Shown here piece by piece: positions 7,895 to 17,513 of a stretch of DNA of 64,000 nucleotides. This stretch comes from Rhizobium sp. FKL33. GTDB lineage: Bacteria; Pseudomonadota; Alphaproteobacteria; Rhizobiales; Rhizobiaceae. How positions within the stretch are numbered: position 1 is the first letter of the stretch; every line of letters begins with the position of its first letter. The notes below the pieces were generated by a model. It ran no database searches. It saw only the letters and a program-made list of their open reading frames with translations, and was not told where the DNA came from. The position numbers and the translations under genes are program-made. Location: positions 62,001 through 126,000 of the forward strand of contig NZ_STFX01000024.1 in the NCBI RefSeq assembly GCF_005222915.1, written 5' to 3'.

Positions 7895-10087
7895 TCAGGC
7901 CGCCAGTCTTGCGGCTGCGGCGCCCTCTTCCACCTGGAAATGGGCGAGAAGTTCGCTCAGACGGGCGCTTTCGAGCGCAAGCGCCGTGCCCGCCTCACGC
8001 ATCTGCTCGACCATGGCGGCGTTCTGCTGCGTGCCCTGATCCATGTGATTGACCGCCTCATTGACTTCCGACACGCCGGTCGACTGTTCCCGCGACGCAA
8101 CCGCGATCGCTTCCATATGGCCATTGGCGGAGATGACGAGATCGGCGATTTCTGCCAGGCAGCCGCCGGTGTCGCCCACCAGCTTGACGCCTTCCTCGAC
8201 CGCAGACGCCGACTGCGCGACGAGCGCGCGGATTTCGCGCGCGGCTTCCGATGAACGCTGGGCGAGGCCGCGCACTTCCTGGGCGACGACGGCGAAGCCC
8301 TTGCCGGCATCGCCCGCCCGCGCCGCCTCGACGCCGGCGTTCAGCGCCAGCAGATTGGTCTGGAAGGAGATGTCGCCGATCACGTCGATGATCTGGCCGA
8401 TCTGCTGCGAGGAGTTTTCGATGCGCTCCATGGCGCGGATCGTGTCGTCGACGACCTTGCAGGACTGATCGGCCTTGGCGCGCGCGCCATGCACGGTGCC
8501 GCGAGCCTCGCCGGTGCGCTCGGCCGTGGATTTGACATTGGCGGTGATCTCTTCGAGCGCGGCTGCGGTTTCTTCGAGCGAGGCGGCCTGCTGTTCGGTG
8601 CGACGGGCGAGATCGTCGGACGCAGCCGACACTTCGCGCGCGCCGCGGGTGACGATGCCGACAGACGTTGCGACATTCGCGAGCACGCCGCGCAACTGCC
8701 GGACCGAACTGTTGAAATCCTGCCGCAGGGGTTCGAGCTGCGACGAAAACGGCGTGGCGATCTCGCAGAGCATGTCGCCCGACGACAGGCGTCGCAAACC
8801 GTGGCCGAGCGCCGCCGTCGCCTGGTTCAGCCGCTCCTCCGCCTGCGCTTCGGCGAGGCGCTGGAGGTCGAGCCGCTCCCTCTCGGCGCGTTCGCGGCTC
8901 GCCGCAGCGTCCTCTTCGAGGTCGCGATTGCGGATGGCGGCCTTGCGGAAAACTTCGACCGAGCGCGCCATGCCGCCGATCTCGTCGCGTCTGCCCACGA
9001 AGGGAACGGTGATGGCGAAATCGCTGTCGGCGAGGCGGCGCATGACGGCGGTGATCTGTTCGATGGGCCGCACGAACCGGGTCGCGGCGACGAAGGCGGC
9101 GACCAGCGCGACCGCCAGAATGCCGAAGGCGATCAGCAGCATCTGATTGCGGGCCGAGGTAGCCCCTTCCACCATGGCGCTTTCCGGCGCGGAGAGAACG
9201 AGAAGCCAGGTTTCCTTGACGCCCGGAAACACCACGGGGATGGCGGCCTGATAAAGGCCATTGTCGAGCACGCGTTCGGCGAGGCCGTTCCGCCGGGCGA
9301 CCTCGCCCAACTGGACCACGGAGGGATCGTCGGCCTTCTTGCCCAGAAGCGCTTTGTCGGGATTGGCGAGCCACTGGCCGCTGCCATCGATCAGCGACAC
9401 CGCGCCTGTTTCGAAGGGCTTCAGCGCGCCGATCATCGAGGAAATATGGGCGAGCGCGAAATCGACGCCGGTCGCGCCGATGACTTTGCCGTCGCGCTTG
9501 ATCGGAGTGGCGACAGTGGTCAGCAACGTGTCGACCCCGCCGACATTGTCGCTGTAGGACGGGGTCAGCAGCGTGCGGGCGGCGTCACGCGGGCCGACAT
9601 ACCAGACCTGGGCCGCCGGATCGGTCATGTCAAGCTTTTCGACGGCGATGTCATGCTTGTCGTCGCGATAGACATAGGTGGCGAAGCGGCCGCTATTGGC
9701 TTCCGCATAGGGGTGGCCGACGAAATCCGCGTCGCGACCGTCCAGCGCATCGGGCTCGAACACGAGCGTGATGCCGAGGAGATCGGGATTGTCGTTCACC
9801 AGGCCCGTCACCACGCCGCCGAGATCGTCGCGGCTCTTCGTCTTGGACGCGGCGAGCGCTTGCGCCGTGGTCGCCAATTGTTTGGCCAGCCCTGCAGCGC
9901 GGATGATGTCGCCTCGAATGGCGTTGGCGTATTCCCGCAACAAGCCCTGCGCGGCGGCGGCCGCGTCGGCCCGGCTCGACGCCGCCATCAACGCGGAACC
10001 AGTCAACGTGACCGCGACGAGACCGACGGTGAAGCCGACCGCCGTGAGAATGAGCAGGCGGCTGCGCAGGGAATGGAACAGGGTCAT
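7895..10087 (-). CDS. Methyl-accepting chemotaxis protein with periplasmic dCache-type sensor
   Basis: A 730-residue transmembrane chemoreceptor. Domains in order: N-terminal membrane helix (about 10-33), a large periplasmic region (35-310) with dCache features such as [18 protein letters not shown] and TTVATPI, a second membrane helix (about 318-338), HAMP, and the cytoplasmic methyl-accepting domain. The hairpin tip [21 protein letters not shown] is nearly canonical (Gly replaces the usual second Ala), so it should engage CheA/CheW. No pentapeptide CheR tether is seen at the C-terminus. It is a single gene without che genes nearby, as is common for dispersed rhizobial receptors. Confidence 0.92.
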   Translation of the reverse strand: MTLFHSLRSRLLILTAVGFTVGLVAVTLTGSALMAASSRADAAAAAQGLLREYANAIRGDIIRAAGLAKQLATTAQALAASKTKSRDDLGGVVTGLVNDNPDLLGITLVFEPDALDGRDADFVGHPYAEANSGRFATYVYRDDKHDIAVEKLDMTDPAAQVWYVGPRDAARTLLTPSYSDNVGGVDTLLTTVATPIKRDGKVIGATGVDFALAHISSMIGALKPFETGAVSLIDGSGQWLANPDKALLGKKADDPSVVQLGEVARRNGLAERVLDNGLYQAAIPVVFPGVKETWLLVLSAPESAMVEGATSARNQMLLIAFGILAVALVAAFVAATRFVRPIEQITAVMRRLADSDFAITVPFVGRRDEIGGMARSVEVFRKAAIRNRDLEEDAAASRERAERERLDLQRLAEAQAEERLNQATAALGHGLRRLSSGDMLCEIATPFSSQLEPLRQDFNSSVRQLRGVLANVATSVGIVTRGAREVSAASDDLARRTEQQAASLEETAAALEEITANVKSTAERTGEARGTVHGARAKADQSCKVVDDTIRAMERIENSSQQIGQIIDVIGDISFQTNLLALNAGVEAARAGDAGKGFAVVAQEVRGLAQRSSEAAREIRALVAQSASAVEEGVKLVGDTGGCLAEIADLVISANGHMEAIAVASREQSTGVSEVNEAVNHMDQGTQQNAAMVEQMREAGTALALESARLSELLAHFQVEEGAAAARLAA

Positions 10088-10535
10088 GAAATCTACCAGG
10101 GGAAACGCCGGACGTCAGACGAACTTCGGGCCGGCAAGGGATAATGAAAAAGGGATTTGGCGTATGGGGCGGATCAGAAAATCAGCAATGCGACGACATC
10201 AGGCGACTCCAGGGGATGCCGAGGGTAGACGCCCTTCGCATCCATCACACACCGCCCGGCGTCATCCCGAGCGCGCAACGACCGTCACAAGCGTTAACGC
10301 GTCACGCTAACACTTTGAGGTTAAAGCGGTTAATTTTCCGGAAAAATGCGGGCGGGTCGGAGATTTTCTGAATCATCGGCTGGGAACGCCGGACGCCCAA
10401 GACGTCGCTTAACACGTCAGCCGTGTGCTGATCGAGAGCGATCCCGACGGAATGGCGCGCGCTGGAGAATCTGCACTCGTGACGTTTCGCGCGGCCTACC
10501 TTCGGCGAGGAGCGCACGCGACGCCGGATCTGAGT
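10088..10535. other. Non-coding region upstream of the chemoreceptor
   Basis: No convincing gene; short open frames lack family features or coding bias. The promoter of the chemoreceptor (minus strand) must lie at its left end. TTAA-containing motifs occur near 10290-10340, but their spacing does not match the CtrA consensus. Confidence 0.5.
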
Positions 10536-10889
10536 TTATGCCACCGCGCTGACATCGGCAGTCGGTTTTTCAATCTTCTCCTCCACCGCCGTCTGAATCC
10601 ATCCGTTCAAGGACAGACCGTTCTCAGCCGCTCGCATCGCCGCCTTTCGATGAAGCTCCGGCGGTATGCGGACATTGAAACTTCCCTTGAAGGGCTTGGA
10701 CGGCTCGCGGCCAGCCTTGGCGCAATCGGCCAGATAGGCTTCCACCAGATCATCGAACACTTTCGGCGCATCGCTGGCGGCGTCGCATTCGCCGATCAGG
10801 AGGTCGTCAAGATGCAGGATCTTGACGAACAGCGTCCCGTCGTCGAATTCGACCGAGGCCTGATATTCCTTGTAGCTCAAAGTGTTCAC
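10536..10889 (-). CDS. hicB: HicB-family antitoxin-like protein (orphan)
   Basis: A 117-residue protein with the HicB layout: an N-terminal RNase-H-like fold (YQASVEFDDGTLFVKI, ending LVEAYLADC) and a C-terminal ribbon-helix-helix (FNVRIPPELHRKAAMRAAENGLSLNGWI would be read as two segments of that motif). Such proteins repress their own operon and neutralise a HicA mRNA interferase. No HicA-sized gene is adjacent. The start is a GTG with GGAAAGAGG upstream; a tiny frame of 18 codons ends across it (GTGA). The gene follows ppdK on the same strand, so it may be co-transcribed with it. Confidence 0.8.
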   Translation of the reverse strand: MNTLSYKEYQASVEFDDGTLFVKILHLDDLLIGECDAASDAPKVFDDLVEAYLADCAKAGREPSKPFKGSFNVRIPPELHRKAAMRAAENGLSLNGWIQTAVEEKIEKPTADVSAVA

Positions 10890-10942
10890 AGCATGCCTCT
10901 TTCCAGGAGGATGGCGCGGATCTTTCGCAGGAGTGCAGTCAT
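10886..10942 (-). other. Tiny open frame overlapping the hicB start
   Basis: Nineteen codons including the stop (ATG to TGA) end across the hicB GTG. The same frame continues upstream without a stop back to the ppdK stop codon. It may be only a leader that couples translation, or the last trace of a lost partner gene. There is no strong ribosome binding site and no recognisable domain. Confidence 0.25.
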
Positions 10943-10984
10943 CCTGTCGTGAGCTTGCAGTGTAGCCTCAAATTTCAGTCGCGC

Positions 10985-13657
10985 CTACCGCTTCTTCCCG
11001 TTCCTGATCGTCGCCTGCGCCGCCGCAAGCTTGGCGATCGGCACGCGGAAGGGGGAGCAGGAGACGTAGTCCAGGCCCCATTGCTCGCAGAAATTGATCG
11101 AGACGGGGTCGCCGCCATGTTCGCCGCAGATGCCGAGTTTCAGGCCCGGTCGGGTGCGGCGGCCGCGTTCGGCGGCGATCTGGATCAGTTCGCCGACGCC
11201 GTCGAAATCCAGATTGACGAAGGGGTCGCGCTCGATGATGCCCTTCTGCATATAGGTCGGCAAAAAGGAAGAGGCGTCGTCGCGCGACATGCCGAAGGTG
11301 GTCTGGGTCAGGTCGTTGGTGCCGTAGGAGAAGAACTCCGCCACCTCCGCGATGACATGGGCGCGGAGTGCAGCGCGCGGCAATTCGATCATCGTGCCGA
11401 CGAGATAGGCGATTTTGAGGCCGCTTTCGGCGATCACCGAGCGGGCCACCTCGTCGATGCGGGCCTTGACGTAATCGAGCTCCGATTTCAGCCCCACCAC
11501 GGGGACCATGATCTCGGGCTCGACGGCTTCGCCGGTCTTACGGGCGGCCTCGACGGCGGCCTCGAAAATGGCGCGGGCCTGCATTTCGACGATTTCCGGA
11601 TGCGAGATGTGCAGCCGGCAGCCGCGATGGCCGAGCATGGGATTGAATTCGTGCAGCGCCTCGATGCGCTCGCGGAAATGGATCGGCTCCATGCCGAGCG
11701 TGGCTGCGACTTCGTCGATCTCCTCCTCGCTTTTCGGCAGGAATTCATGCAGTGGCGGATCGAGCAGGCGGATGGTGACCGGCAGACCATGCATGATCTC
11801 GAACAGCTCGACGAAATCGGCCTTCTGCATCGGCAGAAGCTTGTTGAGCGCGGCGCGGCGCTTGTCGACCGTCTCGGCGATGATCATTTCGCGCATGGCG
11901 GCGATGCGGTCGCCTTCGAAGAACATGTGCTCGGTGCGGCAGAGACCGATGCCTTCGGCGCCGAAGGCGCGGGCAGCCCGGGCGTCGGCGGGCGTCTCCG
12001 CGTTGGTGCGCACCCGCATACGCCTGATACGATCGGCCCATGCCATGATGCGCTCGAAATCGCCGGAGAGTTCCGGCTGCAGCATGGGCTGATAGCCCTT
12101 GAGCACATGGCCCGAGGAGCCGTCGATGGAGATGATATCGCCTTCGCGGAGCTTGACGCCGGGCGCGATCAGCTCGCGATTGCGCATATCGACACGCAAC
12201 GAACCAACGCCGCAGACGCAGGGCAGGCCCATGCCGCGCGCCACCACCGCCGCATGGCTGGTCATGCCGCCGCGGGTGGTGAGAATGCCCTGGGCGGCAT
12301 GCATGCCGTGAATATCCTCGGGGCTGGTTTCGGTGCGCACCAGGATGACCTTGCGGCCTTCCTTCTCGGCGGCGACCGCGCCTTCGGAGGTGAAGACGAT
12401 TTCGCCGGAGGCCGCGCCCGGCGAGGCCGGCAGGCCCGAGCCGATGACGTCGCGGCGAGCGGCAGGATCGATGGTCGGATGGAGAAGCTGATCGAGGCTG
12501 GCGGGATCGATGCGGTCGACCGCGTCTTCGGCGGAGATCAGCCCCTCCTCCACCATATCGACGGCGATCTTCAGCGCGGCCTTGGCCGTGCGCTTGCCCG
12601 AGCGGACCTGCAGCATCCACAATTTGCCGCGCTCGATGGTGAATTCGAGATCGAGCATGTCGCGGTAATGCGCTTCCAGCCGGTGGCAGACCGAGACGAA
12701 GTCGCGATAGGCCTCCGGCATCAGCTTTTCGAGCGACGGCTTTTCCGAGCCGGTGTCGATGCGGGATTTTTCGGTGATCGATTGCGGCGTGCGGATGCCC
12801 GCCACCACATCCTCTCCCTGGGCATTGACCAGGAATTCGCCATACAGCGCGTTCTCGCCGGTGGAAGGATTGCGGGTGAAGGCGACGCCGGTGGCCGAGG
12901 AATTGCCGAGATTGCCGAACACCATGGCCTGGATATTGACGGCCGTGCCCCAATCGGAAGGAATATTGTGCATCAGCCGGTAGGTGATGGCGCGCGGATT
13001 CATCCAGCTCGAAAAGATCGCGCCGATCGCGCCCCAGAGCTGGGCCATCGGATCTTCCGGAAAGCTTTCGCCGAGTTCCTCGTCCATCATCTCCTTGTAG
13101 CGGGCGACCACGCCGCGCCATTCCGGGGCCGTGACGTCGGTGTCGAGCGCGCGGCCGAGCCGGGCCTTTTCGTCTTCGAGGATCTCTTCGAAAATGTCGT
13201 GCCCCAGCCCCAGGACGACGCCGCCATACATTTCGATGAAGCGGCGATAGCTGTCCCAGGCGAAGCGCGGATCGCCGGAGTCCTCGGCCAGCGCCTCGAC
13301 GGTTTCATCATTGAGGCCGAGATTGAGCACGGTGTCCATCATGCCCGGCATGGAGACGCGGCTGCCGGAACGCACGGCGAGCAAGAGCGGGCGCTTGGCG
13401 GCGGCGAACTTACGGTCCGTCAGTCGCTCGACGACCTGCAAGCCTTCGACCACTGCGGCCTTGAGGCCATCAGGAAAAGCGCGTCCGTTGGAATAGTAAA
13501 AGGCGCAGGCTTCCGACACGATCGTCAGCCCCGGCGGCACAGGCAGGCCGATGGCGCTCATCTCCGCGAGATTGGCGCCCTTGCCGCCGAGTTTCTCCAC
13601 CATGTCGGCGCGGCCATCGGCACGGCCGCCGCCAAACGCATAGACCCATCTGGTCAT
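10985..13657 (-). CDS. ppdK: Pyruvate, phosphate dikinase
   Basis: An 890-residue cytoplasmic enzyme interconverting pyruvate + ATP + Pi and phosphoenolpyruvate + AMP + PPi. The N-terminal ATP-grasp domain starts with FGGGRADG and LGGKGANLAEM; the central swivelling domain carries the phosphohistidine in GGMTSHAAVVARG (His468); the C-terminal PEP/pyruvate TIM barrel includes GICGEHGGDP, with the catalytic cysteine. Length is normal for bacterial PPDK. GGGAGGGG before the ATG supports the start. Rhizobia use PPDK in gluconeogenesis and carbon balancing. A long antisense open frame across the gene is a GC-bias artefact. Confidence 0.96.
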   Translation of the reverse strand: MTRWVYAFGGGRADGRADMVEKLGGKGANLAEMSAIGLPVPPGLTIVSEACAFYYSNGRAFPDGLKAAVVEGLQVVERLTDRKFAAAKRPLLLAVRSGSRVSMPGMMDTVLNLGLNDETVEALAEDSGDPRFAWDSYRRFIEMYGGVVLGLGHDIFEEILEDEKARLGRALDTDVTAPEWRGVVARYKEMMDEELGESFPEDPMAQLWGAIGAIFSSWMNPRAITYRLMHNIPSDWGTAVNIQAMVFGNLGNSSATGVAFTRNPSTGENALYGEFLVNAQGEDVVAGIRTPQSITEKSRIDTGSEKPSLEKLMPEAYRDFVSVCHRLEAHYRDMLDLEFTIERGKLWMLQVRSGKRTAKAALKIAVDMVEEGLISAEDAVDRIDPASLDQLLHPTIDPAARRDVIGSGLPASPGAASGEIVFTSEGAVAAEKEGRKVILVRTETSPEDIHGMHAAQGILTTRGGMTSHAAVVARGMGLPCVCGVGSLRVDMRNRELIAPGVKLREGDIISIDGSSGHVLKGYQPMLQPELSGDFERIMAWADRIRRMRVRTNAETPADARAARAFGAEGIGLCRTEHMFFEGDRIAAMREMIIAETVDKRRAALNKLLPMQKADFVELFEIMHGLPVTIRLLDPPLHEFLPKSEEEIDEVAATLGMEPIHFRERIEALHEFNPMLGHRGCRLHISHPEIVEMQARAIFEAAVEAARKTGEAVEPEIMVPVVGLKSELDYVKARIDEVARSVIAESGLKIAYLVGTMIELPRAALRAHVIAEVAEFFSYGTNDLTQTTFGMSRDDASSFLPTYMQKGIIERDPFVNLDFDGVGELIQIAAERGRRTRPGLKLGICGEHGGDPVSINFCEQWGLDYVSCSPFRVPIAKLAAAQATIRNGKKR

Positions 13658-13800
13658 TCCGACCCCTCCCGGCGGAATTCACAATCTTGTTATGGTGATA
13701 GCTATCTCATTCGAACCGCTTTGGAAATGGGGGCGGAGGAGATTGCTGCTGCAACGCAGCATGCGGTGACGCGGCTTTGCGACGGGGGATAGCGGTGTCG

Positions 13801-13925
13801 CCCCTCATCCCCCTGACGGGACCTTCTCTCCGCAGGCGGGGAGAAGGCGGATGCGGCACGGACGACGCTCCATCATTCTTTGCCCCGCAGGCGCGGGGAG
13901 AAGATGGCGACAGCCGGATGAGGGG
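13801..13925. repeat. RIME-like palindromic intergenic element, copy A
   Basis: A 125-bp element bounded by CCCCTCATCC and its inverse GGATGAGGGG, with internal hairpin arms of the type CTCCGCAGGCGGGGAG and GCCCCGCAGGCGCGGGG. It lies between ppdK and smc, both on the minus strand. Two further copies of nearly identical length occur in this window. The 13658-13964 gap holds nothing else. Confidence 0.85.
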
Positions 13926-13964
13926 CCGTGCACGCCGTCACCCGCAAAAGCGTCAGGTTTCGGC

Positions 13965-16900
13965 TCACGCCACATCCACCAGCCGTTCGGCCGTCTGCAA
14001 GTCGACGCTGACCAACTGGCTGACGCCCTGTTCGGCCATGGTGACGCCGTAGAGGCGGTTCATGCGGGCCATGGTGATGGGATTGTGGGTGATGACCAGG
14101 AAGCGGGTCTTGGTGGTCTTGGTCATCTCGTCGAGCAGGTTGCAATAGCGCTCGACATTGTGGTCGTCGAGGGGCGCGTCGACTTCGTCCAGCACGCAGA
14201 TCGGCGCCGGATTGGTGAGGAAGACCGCGAAGATCAGCGCCATCGCCGTCAGAGCCTGTTCGCCGCCCGACAGAAGCGTCATGGTCTGCGGCTTCTTGCC
14301 CGGCGGTCGCGCCAGGATTTCGAGGCCGGCTTCGAGCGGATCGTCGCTTTCGATCAGCTGCAATTCCGCCTCGCCGCCATTGAAGAGATGGGTGAAGAGC
14401 CGCTTGAACTGCTGATTGACCGCGTCGAAGGCCACCATCAGCCGGTCGCGGCCCTCGCGATTGAGGTTCTGGATCGCCGAGCGCAATTTGCGGATGGCGT
14501 CGATGACGTCGTCGCGTTCGCGGATCAGGTTGGTGAGCTTTTCGGTCAGTTCGGCCTGTTCTTCCTCGGCGCGCAGATTGACGGCGCCCAGCCGCTCGCG
14601 CTCCATCTTCAGCCGCTCGACCTCGATTTCGATGCCGCGGATCTCGGGCAGCTTGTCGCCGCTCGCAAGCCCGGTCAGCCGGAAGACCTCATGCGGGGCG
14701 ACGTTCAGCGTTTCGCGGATGCGGGTCTCCTGCGCGATCCGCATCTCGCGGGTCGACAGCAGTCGTTCCTCGGCGCGGCCGCGCTTTTCGCGCGCTTCGG
14801 CGAGGGCCGCGAGCGCCTGGCTTGCGGCGCGGTCGGCGTCGCGTTCGCGGTTTTCCTGCGCCTGAAGCTGATCGGCGGCGGCCTTGCGCGCGCCTTCGGC
14901 CTTCTGCAATTCGCTGAGCAGCGCCCGCCGGCGATCCTCGAATTCCTCGGGCGCCTGCAAGAGATCCTCGAGCTCGATCCGCGCCTCCTCTTCGCGCGTC
15001 TCCAGCGTCTCGATCTGGGCGGCGGCGCTCTGTTCGCGGTCGCGCCACAGGCGGCGCTCGCCTGATATGGCAGTCAGACGGCGGGCGCGGGCCTCGTTGT
15101 CGCGGGCTTCGCCGTCATGGGCGGCGCGGGCCTCCGCGAGCCGGGCGCGATGTTCGGCAACGAGGGCGGTCTGTTCGCGGAGCGCGAGATCGAGCGCGGA
15201 AAGGTCAGGCGTTTCGGCGAGCGTCAGTCGCGCCTCTTCCTCCTGGACGGCGAGATCCTCGATCTGGGTCTCGTAGCCGGCGATCTGTTCGGCGCCGAGA
15301 TCGCGGAGGCGGGCGAGATCGGCGCTGGCCTTTTCCGCCGCCATCAGCGCATCCCGGGCCTCGGTCAGCTTACGGGCGAGAAGGCGAGCCATGTCGCGGG
15401 CCTGCTGCAGGCGTGTTTCGGCCGTTTGCAAAGCCTCGCGCGCCGCCTCATGCGCCGCCTCGCAATCGTCCAGCCGGAAGCGGGCTTCCTCGATTTCGTT
15501 CTCGATGGCAGCGAGCCGGTTCTTCTGGGTCAGGCGCAGCGCCGCCGCACTCGGCGCGCCGGCTTCCGTCACATGCCCGTCCCAGCGCCAGAGCGCGCCC
15601 GAGCGCGAGACCAGCCGCTGGCCGGCGGCGAGCGACGGCATCAGCCTGGGGCCATCGGCATCGGACACGACGCCGATCTGGGCGAGGCGACGGGCGAGTT
15701 CCGCCGGCGCAGTGACATGCCGCGACAAGGGCTCGACGCCGGGGGGAAGTATTGGATCGCCCTGGCCGGGATTGAGCCGCCAGTATTTGGCCGCTGCCGC
15801 ATCGAGCGGGGAATCGAGATCGTCGCCGAGGGCTGCACCCAGCGCAGTTTCCCAGCCCGAGGCGGCTTCGATCAGTTCGGACACTGGCGTGGCGGCGCTT
15901 TCGCCGCCGGCGGCCAGCATCTTGCGGATGGTGCGCGCCTCGGTCTCCAGCATTTGCAGCGCCGAGCGCGCCTCTTCGAGCGGCCGGCGGCTGGCGCTTT
16001 CCTGCAGACGCGCGTCGGCGAGACGTTTCTCAGCCGTCACAGCCGCCTGCTCGCCATCCTCATGGGCGATTTCCGCCGCCTCGAGCGCCTCGCGCTTTTC
16101 ATCGGGATCGGGGAGTGCGGCGAGTTTGGCTTCGATGGTTTCGAGATCGCGTCGGGCGTCCGCCGCCTGACGTTCGAGCCTCAGACGGCGCTGGGCGATA
16201 TCGGCGAGGAATCGCTCGGTCTGCTGGCGGCCGGCGGCGGCCTCGGCGCGTTCGGCGGTCAGCGCCTGCATGCGCCGCTCGGCGTCGGCGACGTTTTCCG
16301 CAGCTTCCGCCAACTGCTCTTTCAGCTCCTGGGCGCGGATCGCAGCGTCCTCGGCATGAGCCCGCAACTCTTCTTCTTCCTCGTCGAGACGACCGAGGAT
16401 TTCGGCATTGCCGGCGATCATCTGCTTTTCGCGGGCGATGTCTGCGGAAAGCTGGGCGATGCGGCGTTCGAGCTCCTGCCGGCGCTGGTCGAGCCGGCGG
16501 AAATCCTCGTCGAGCTGGCTGCGGGCGATGGTGAGACGCTGCAGCGCCGCCGCCGCCTGCGCTTCGGCCTCACGCAGTTCCGGCATGCGCAGACCTTCGA
16601 TCGCATGGGTCTTGGCCGCTTCCATCTGCGCCTGCGCGCGTTCGGCGACCAGATTGGTGGTCTGGTTGAGCTGGCTATCGGCCTCGGCCTCCGCCGCCTT
16701 GGCTTCGGCCCAGCGGATATGCAGGAGCTTGGCCTCTTCGGCGCGGATCGAGGCCGAGAGCTGCTTGAAGCGATTGGCCTGGCGCGCCTGGCGCTTGAGG
16801 CTTTCGATCTGGCTGGTCAGCTGGGCGGTCACATCCTCCAGCCGTTCGAGATTGGTCTCGGCGGCCTTGAGCCTGAGTTCGGCCTCGTGGCGGCGCGAAT

Positions 16901-17420
16901 GCAGGCCGGAAATGCCGGCCGCCTCTTCGAGCAATTGCCGGCGCGCCTGGGGTTTCGCCTGGATGAGTTCGCCGATACGGCCCTGGCCGACCATGGCGGG
17001 TGAACGCGCGCCGGTCGAGGCGTCGGCGAACAAAAGCTGCACGTCGCGGGCGCGGGCTTCCTTGCCGTTGATGCGGTAGACCGAGCCCTGTTCGCGCTCG
17101 ATGCGGCGGCTGACCTGCAATTCGTCGGCGTCGTTGAAGGCGGCCGGCGCGGTGCGATCTGTATTGTCGATGAACAGGCCGACTTCGGCGGAGTTGCGCG
17201 CTGGGCGCTGGCCGGACCCCGAGAAGATCACGTCGTCCATGCCCGAAGCGCGCATGTTCTTATAGGAGTTCTCGCCCATCACCCAGCGGAGAGATTCCAC
17301 CAGATTGGACTTGCCGCAGCCATTGGGCCCGACAACGCCGGTGAGCCCCGGCTCGATGAGAAACTCCGAAGGCTCGACGAAGGATTTGAAGCCGGTGATG
17401 CGCAGCTTGGTGAATTTCAT
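13965..17420 (-). CDS. smc: Chromosome segregation protein SMC
   Basis: An 1151-residue ATPase of the condensin family that organises the chromosome. Walker A GPNGCGKS lies at residues 31-38, after the N-terminal FTKLRITGFKSF; two long coiled-coil arms flank a hinge region; the C-terminal head carries the signature LLSGGEQALTAMAL and Walker B ICVLDEVDAPLDD. Length matches alphaproteobacterial SMC proteins. ScpA and ScpB are not in the window. The DsbA-like gene directly upstream on the same strand is a conserved neighbour in this order, separated here by a strong hairpin. Confidence 0.96.
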   Translation of the reverse strand: MKFTKLRITGFKSFVEPSEFLIEPGLTGVVGPNGCGKSNLVESLRWVMGENSYKNMRASGMDDVIFSGSGQRPARNSAEVGLFIDNTDRTAPAAFNDADELQVSRRIEREQGSVYRINGKEARARDVQLLFADASTGARSPAMVGQGRIGELIQAKPQARRQLLEEAAGISGLHSRRHEAELRLKAAETNLERLEDVTAQLTSQIESLKRQARQANRFKQLSASIRAEEAKLLHIRWAEAKAAEAEADSQLNQTTNLVAERAQAQMEAAKTHAIEGLRMPELREAEAQAAAALQRLTIARSQLDEDFRRLDQRRQELERRIAQLSADIAREKQMIAGNAEILGRLDEEEEELRAHAEDAAIRAQELKEQLAEAAENVADAERRMQALTAERAEAAAGRQQTERFLADIAQRRLRLERQAADARRDLETIEAKLAALPDPDEKREALEAAEIAHEDGEQAAVTAEKRLADARLQESASRRPLEEARSALQMLETEARTIRKMLAAGGESAATPVSELIEAASGWETALGAALGDDLDSPLDAAAAKYWRLNPGQGDPILPPGVEPLSRHVTAPAELARRLAQIGVVSDADGPRLMPSLAAGQRLVSRSGALWRWDGHVTEAGAPSAAALRLTQKNRLAAIENEIEEARFRLDDCEAAHEAAREALQTAETRLQQARDMARLLARKLTEARDALMAAEKASADLARLRDLGAEQIAGYETQIEDLAVQEEEARLTLAETPDLSALDLALREQTALVAEHRARLAEARAAHDGEARDNEARARRLTAISGERRLWRDREQSAAAQIETLETREEEARIELEDLLQAPEEFEDRRRALLSELQKAEGARKAAADQLQAQENRERDADRAASQALAALAEAREKRGRAEERLLSTREMRIAQETRIRETLNVAPHEVFRLTGLASGDKLPEIRGIEIEVERLKMERERLGAVNLRAEEEQAELTEKLTNLIRERDDVIDAIRKLRSAIQNLNREGRDRLMVAFDAVNQQFKRLFTHLFNGGEAELQLIESDDPLEAGLEILARPPGKKPQTMTLLSGGEQALTAMALIFAVFLTNPAPICVLDEVDAPLDDHNVERYCNLLDEMTKTTKTRFLVITHNPITMARMNRLYGVTMAEQGVSQLVSVDLQTAERLVDVA

Positions 17421-17459
17421 CGCGCGGTCCCCAGCGCCGACGACAGGACGCCAAACGCC

Positions 17460-17494
17460 GAAACGGGCGGCAGCGCGAAGCTGTCGCCCGTTTC
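17460..17494 (-). terminator. Long hairpin between the dsbA-like gene and smc
   Basis: GAAACGGGCGGCAGC pairs with GCTGTCGCCCGTTTC over 15 positions (one mismatch) around a GCGAA loop, just after the dsbA-like stop. No T-run follows on the minus strand, so it may be an attenuator or mRNA 3'-end stabiliser and not a strict intrinsic terminator. Confidence 0.6.
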
Positions 17495-17513
17495 GATGAA
17501 CGGTCGTGTCTGG

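Noticed and set aside
10290-10345. CtrA-like TTAA motifs upstream of the chemoreceptor
   Set aside because: The spacing between TTAA halves is 5 or 10 bases, not the 7 of the CtrA consensus.
10144-10371. A 75-codon frame (MKKGFGVWGG...) upstream of the chemoreceptor
   Set aside because: Although AAGGG lies nearby, it has no coding bias and no known domain; it lies in a region better explained as promoter DNA.
10949-13792. A 947-codon open frame on the plus strand across ppdK
   Set aside because: It is exactly antisense to an intact pyruvate phosphate dikinase and reads as His/Asp/Gly-rich low-complexity protein, the usual shadow of a GC-rich gene.
15117-17003. A long plus-strand open frame within smc
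   Set aside because: Antisense of the SMC coiled coil; no start signal and no family features.
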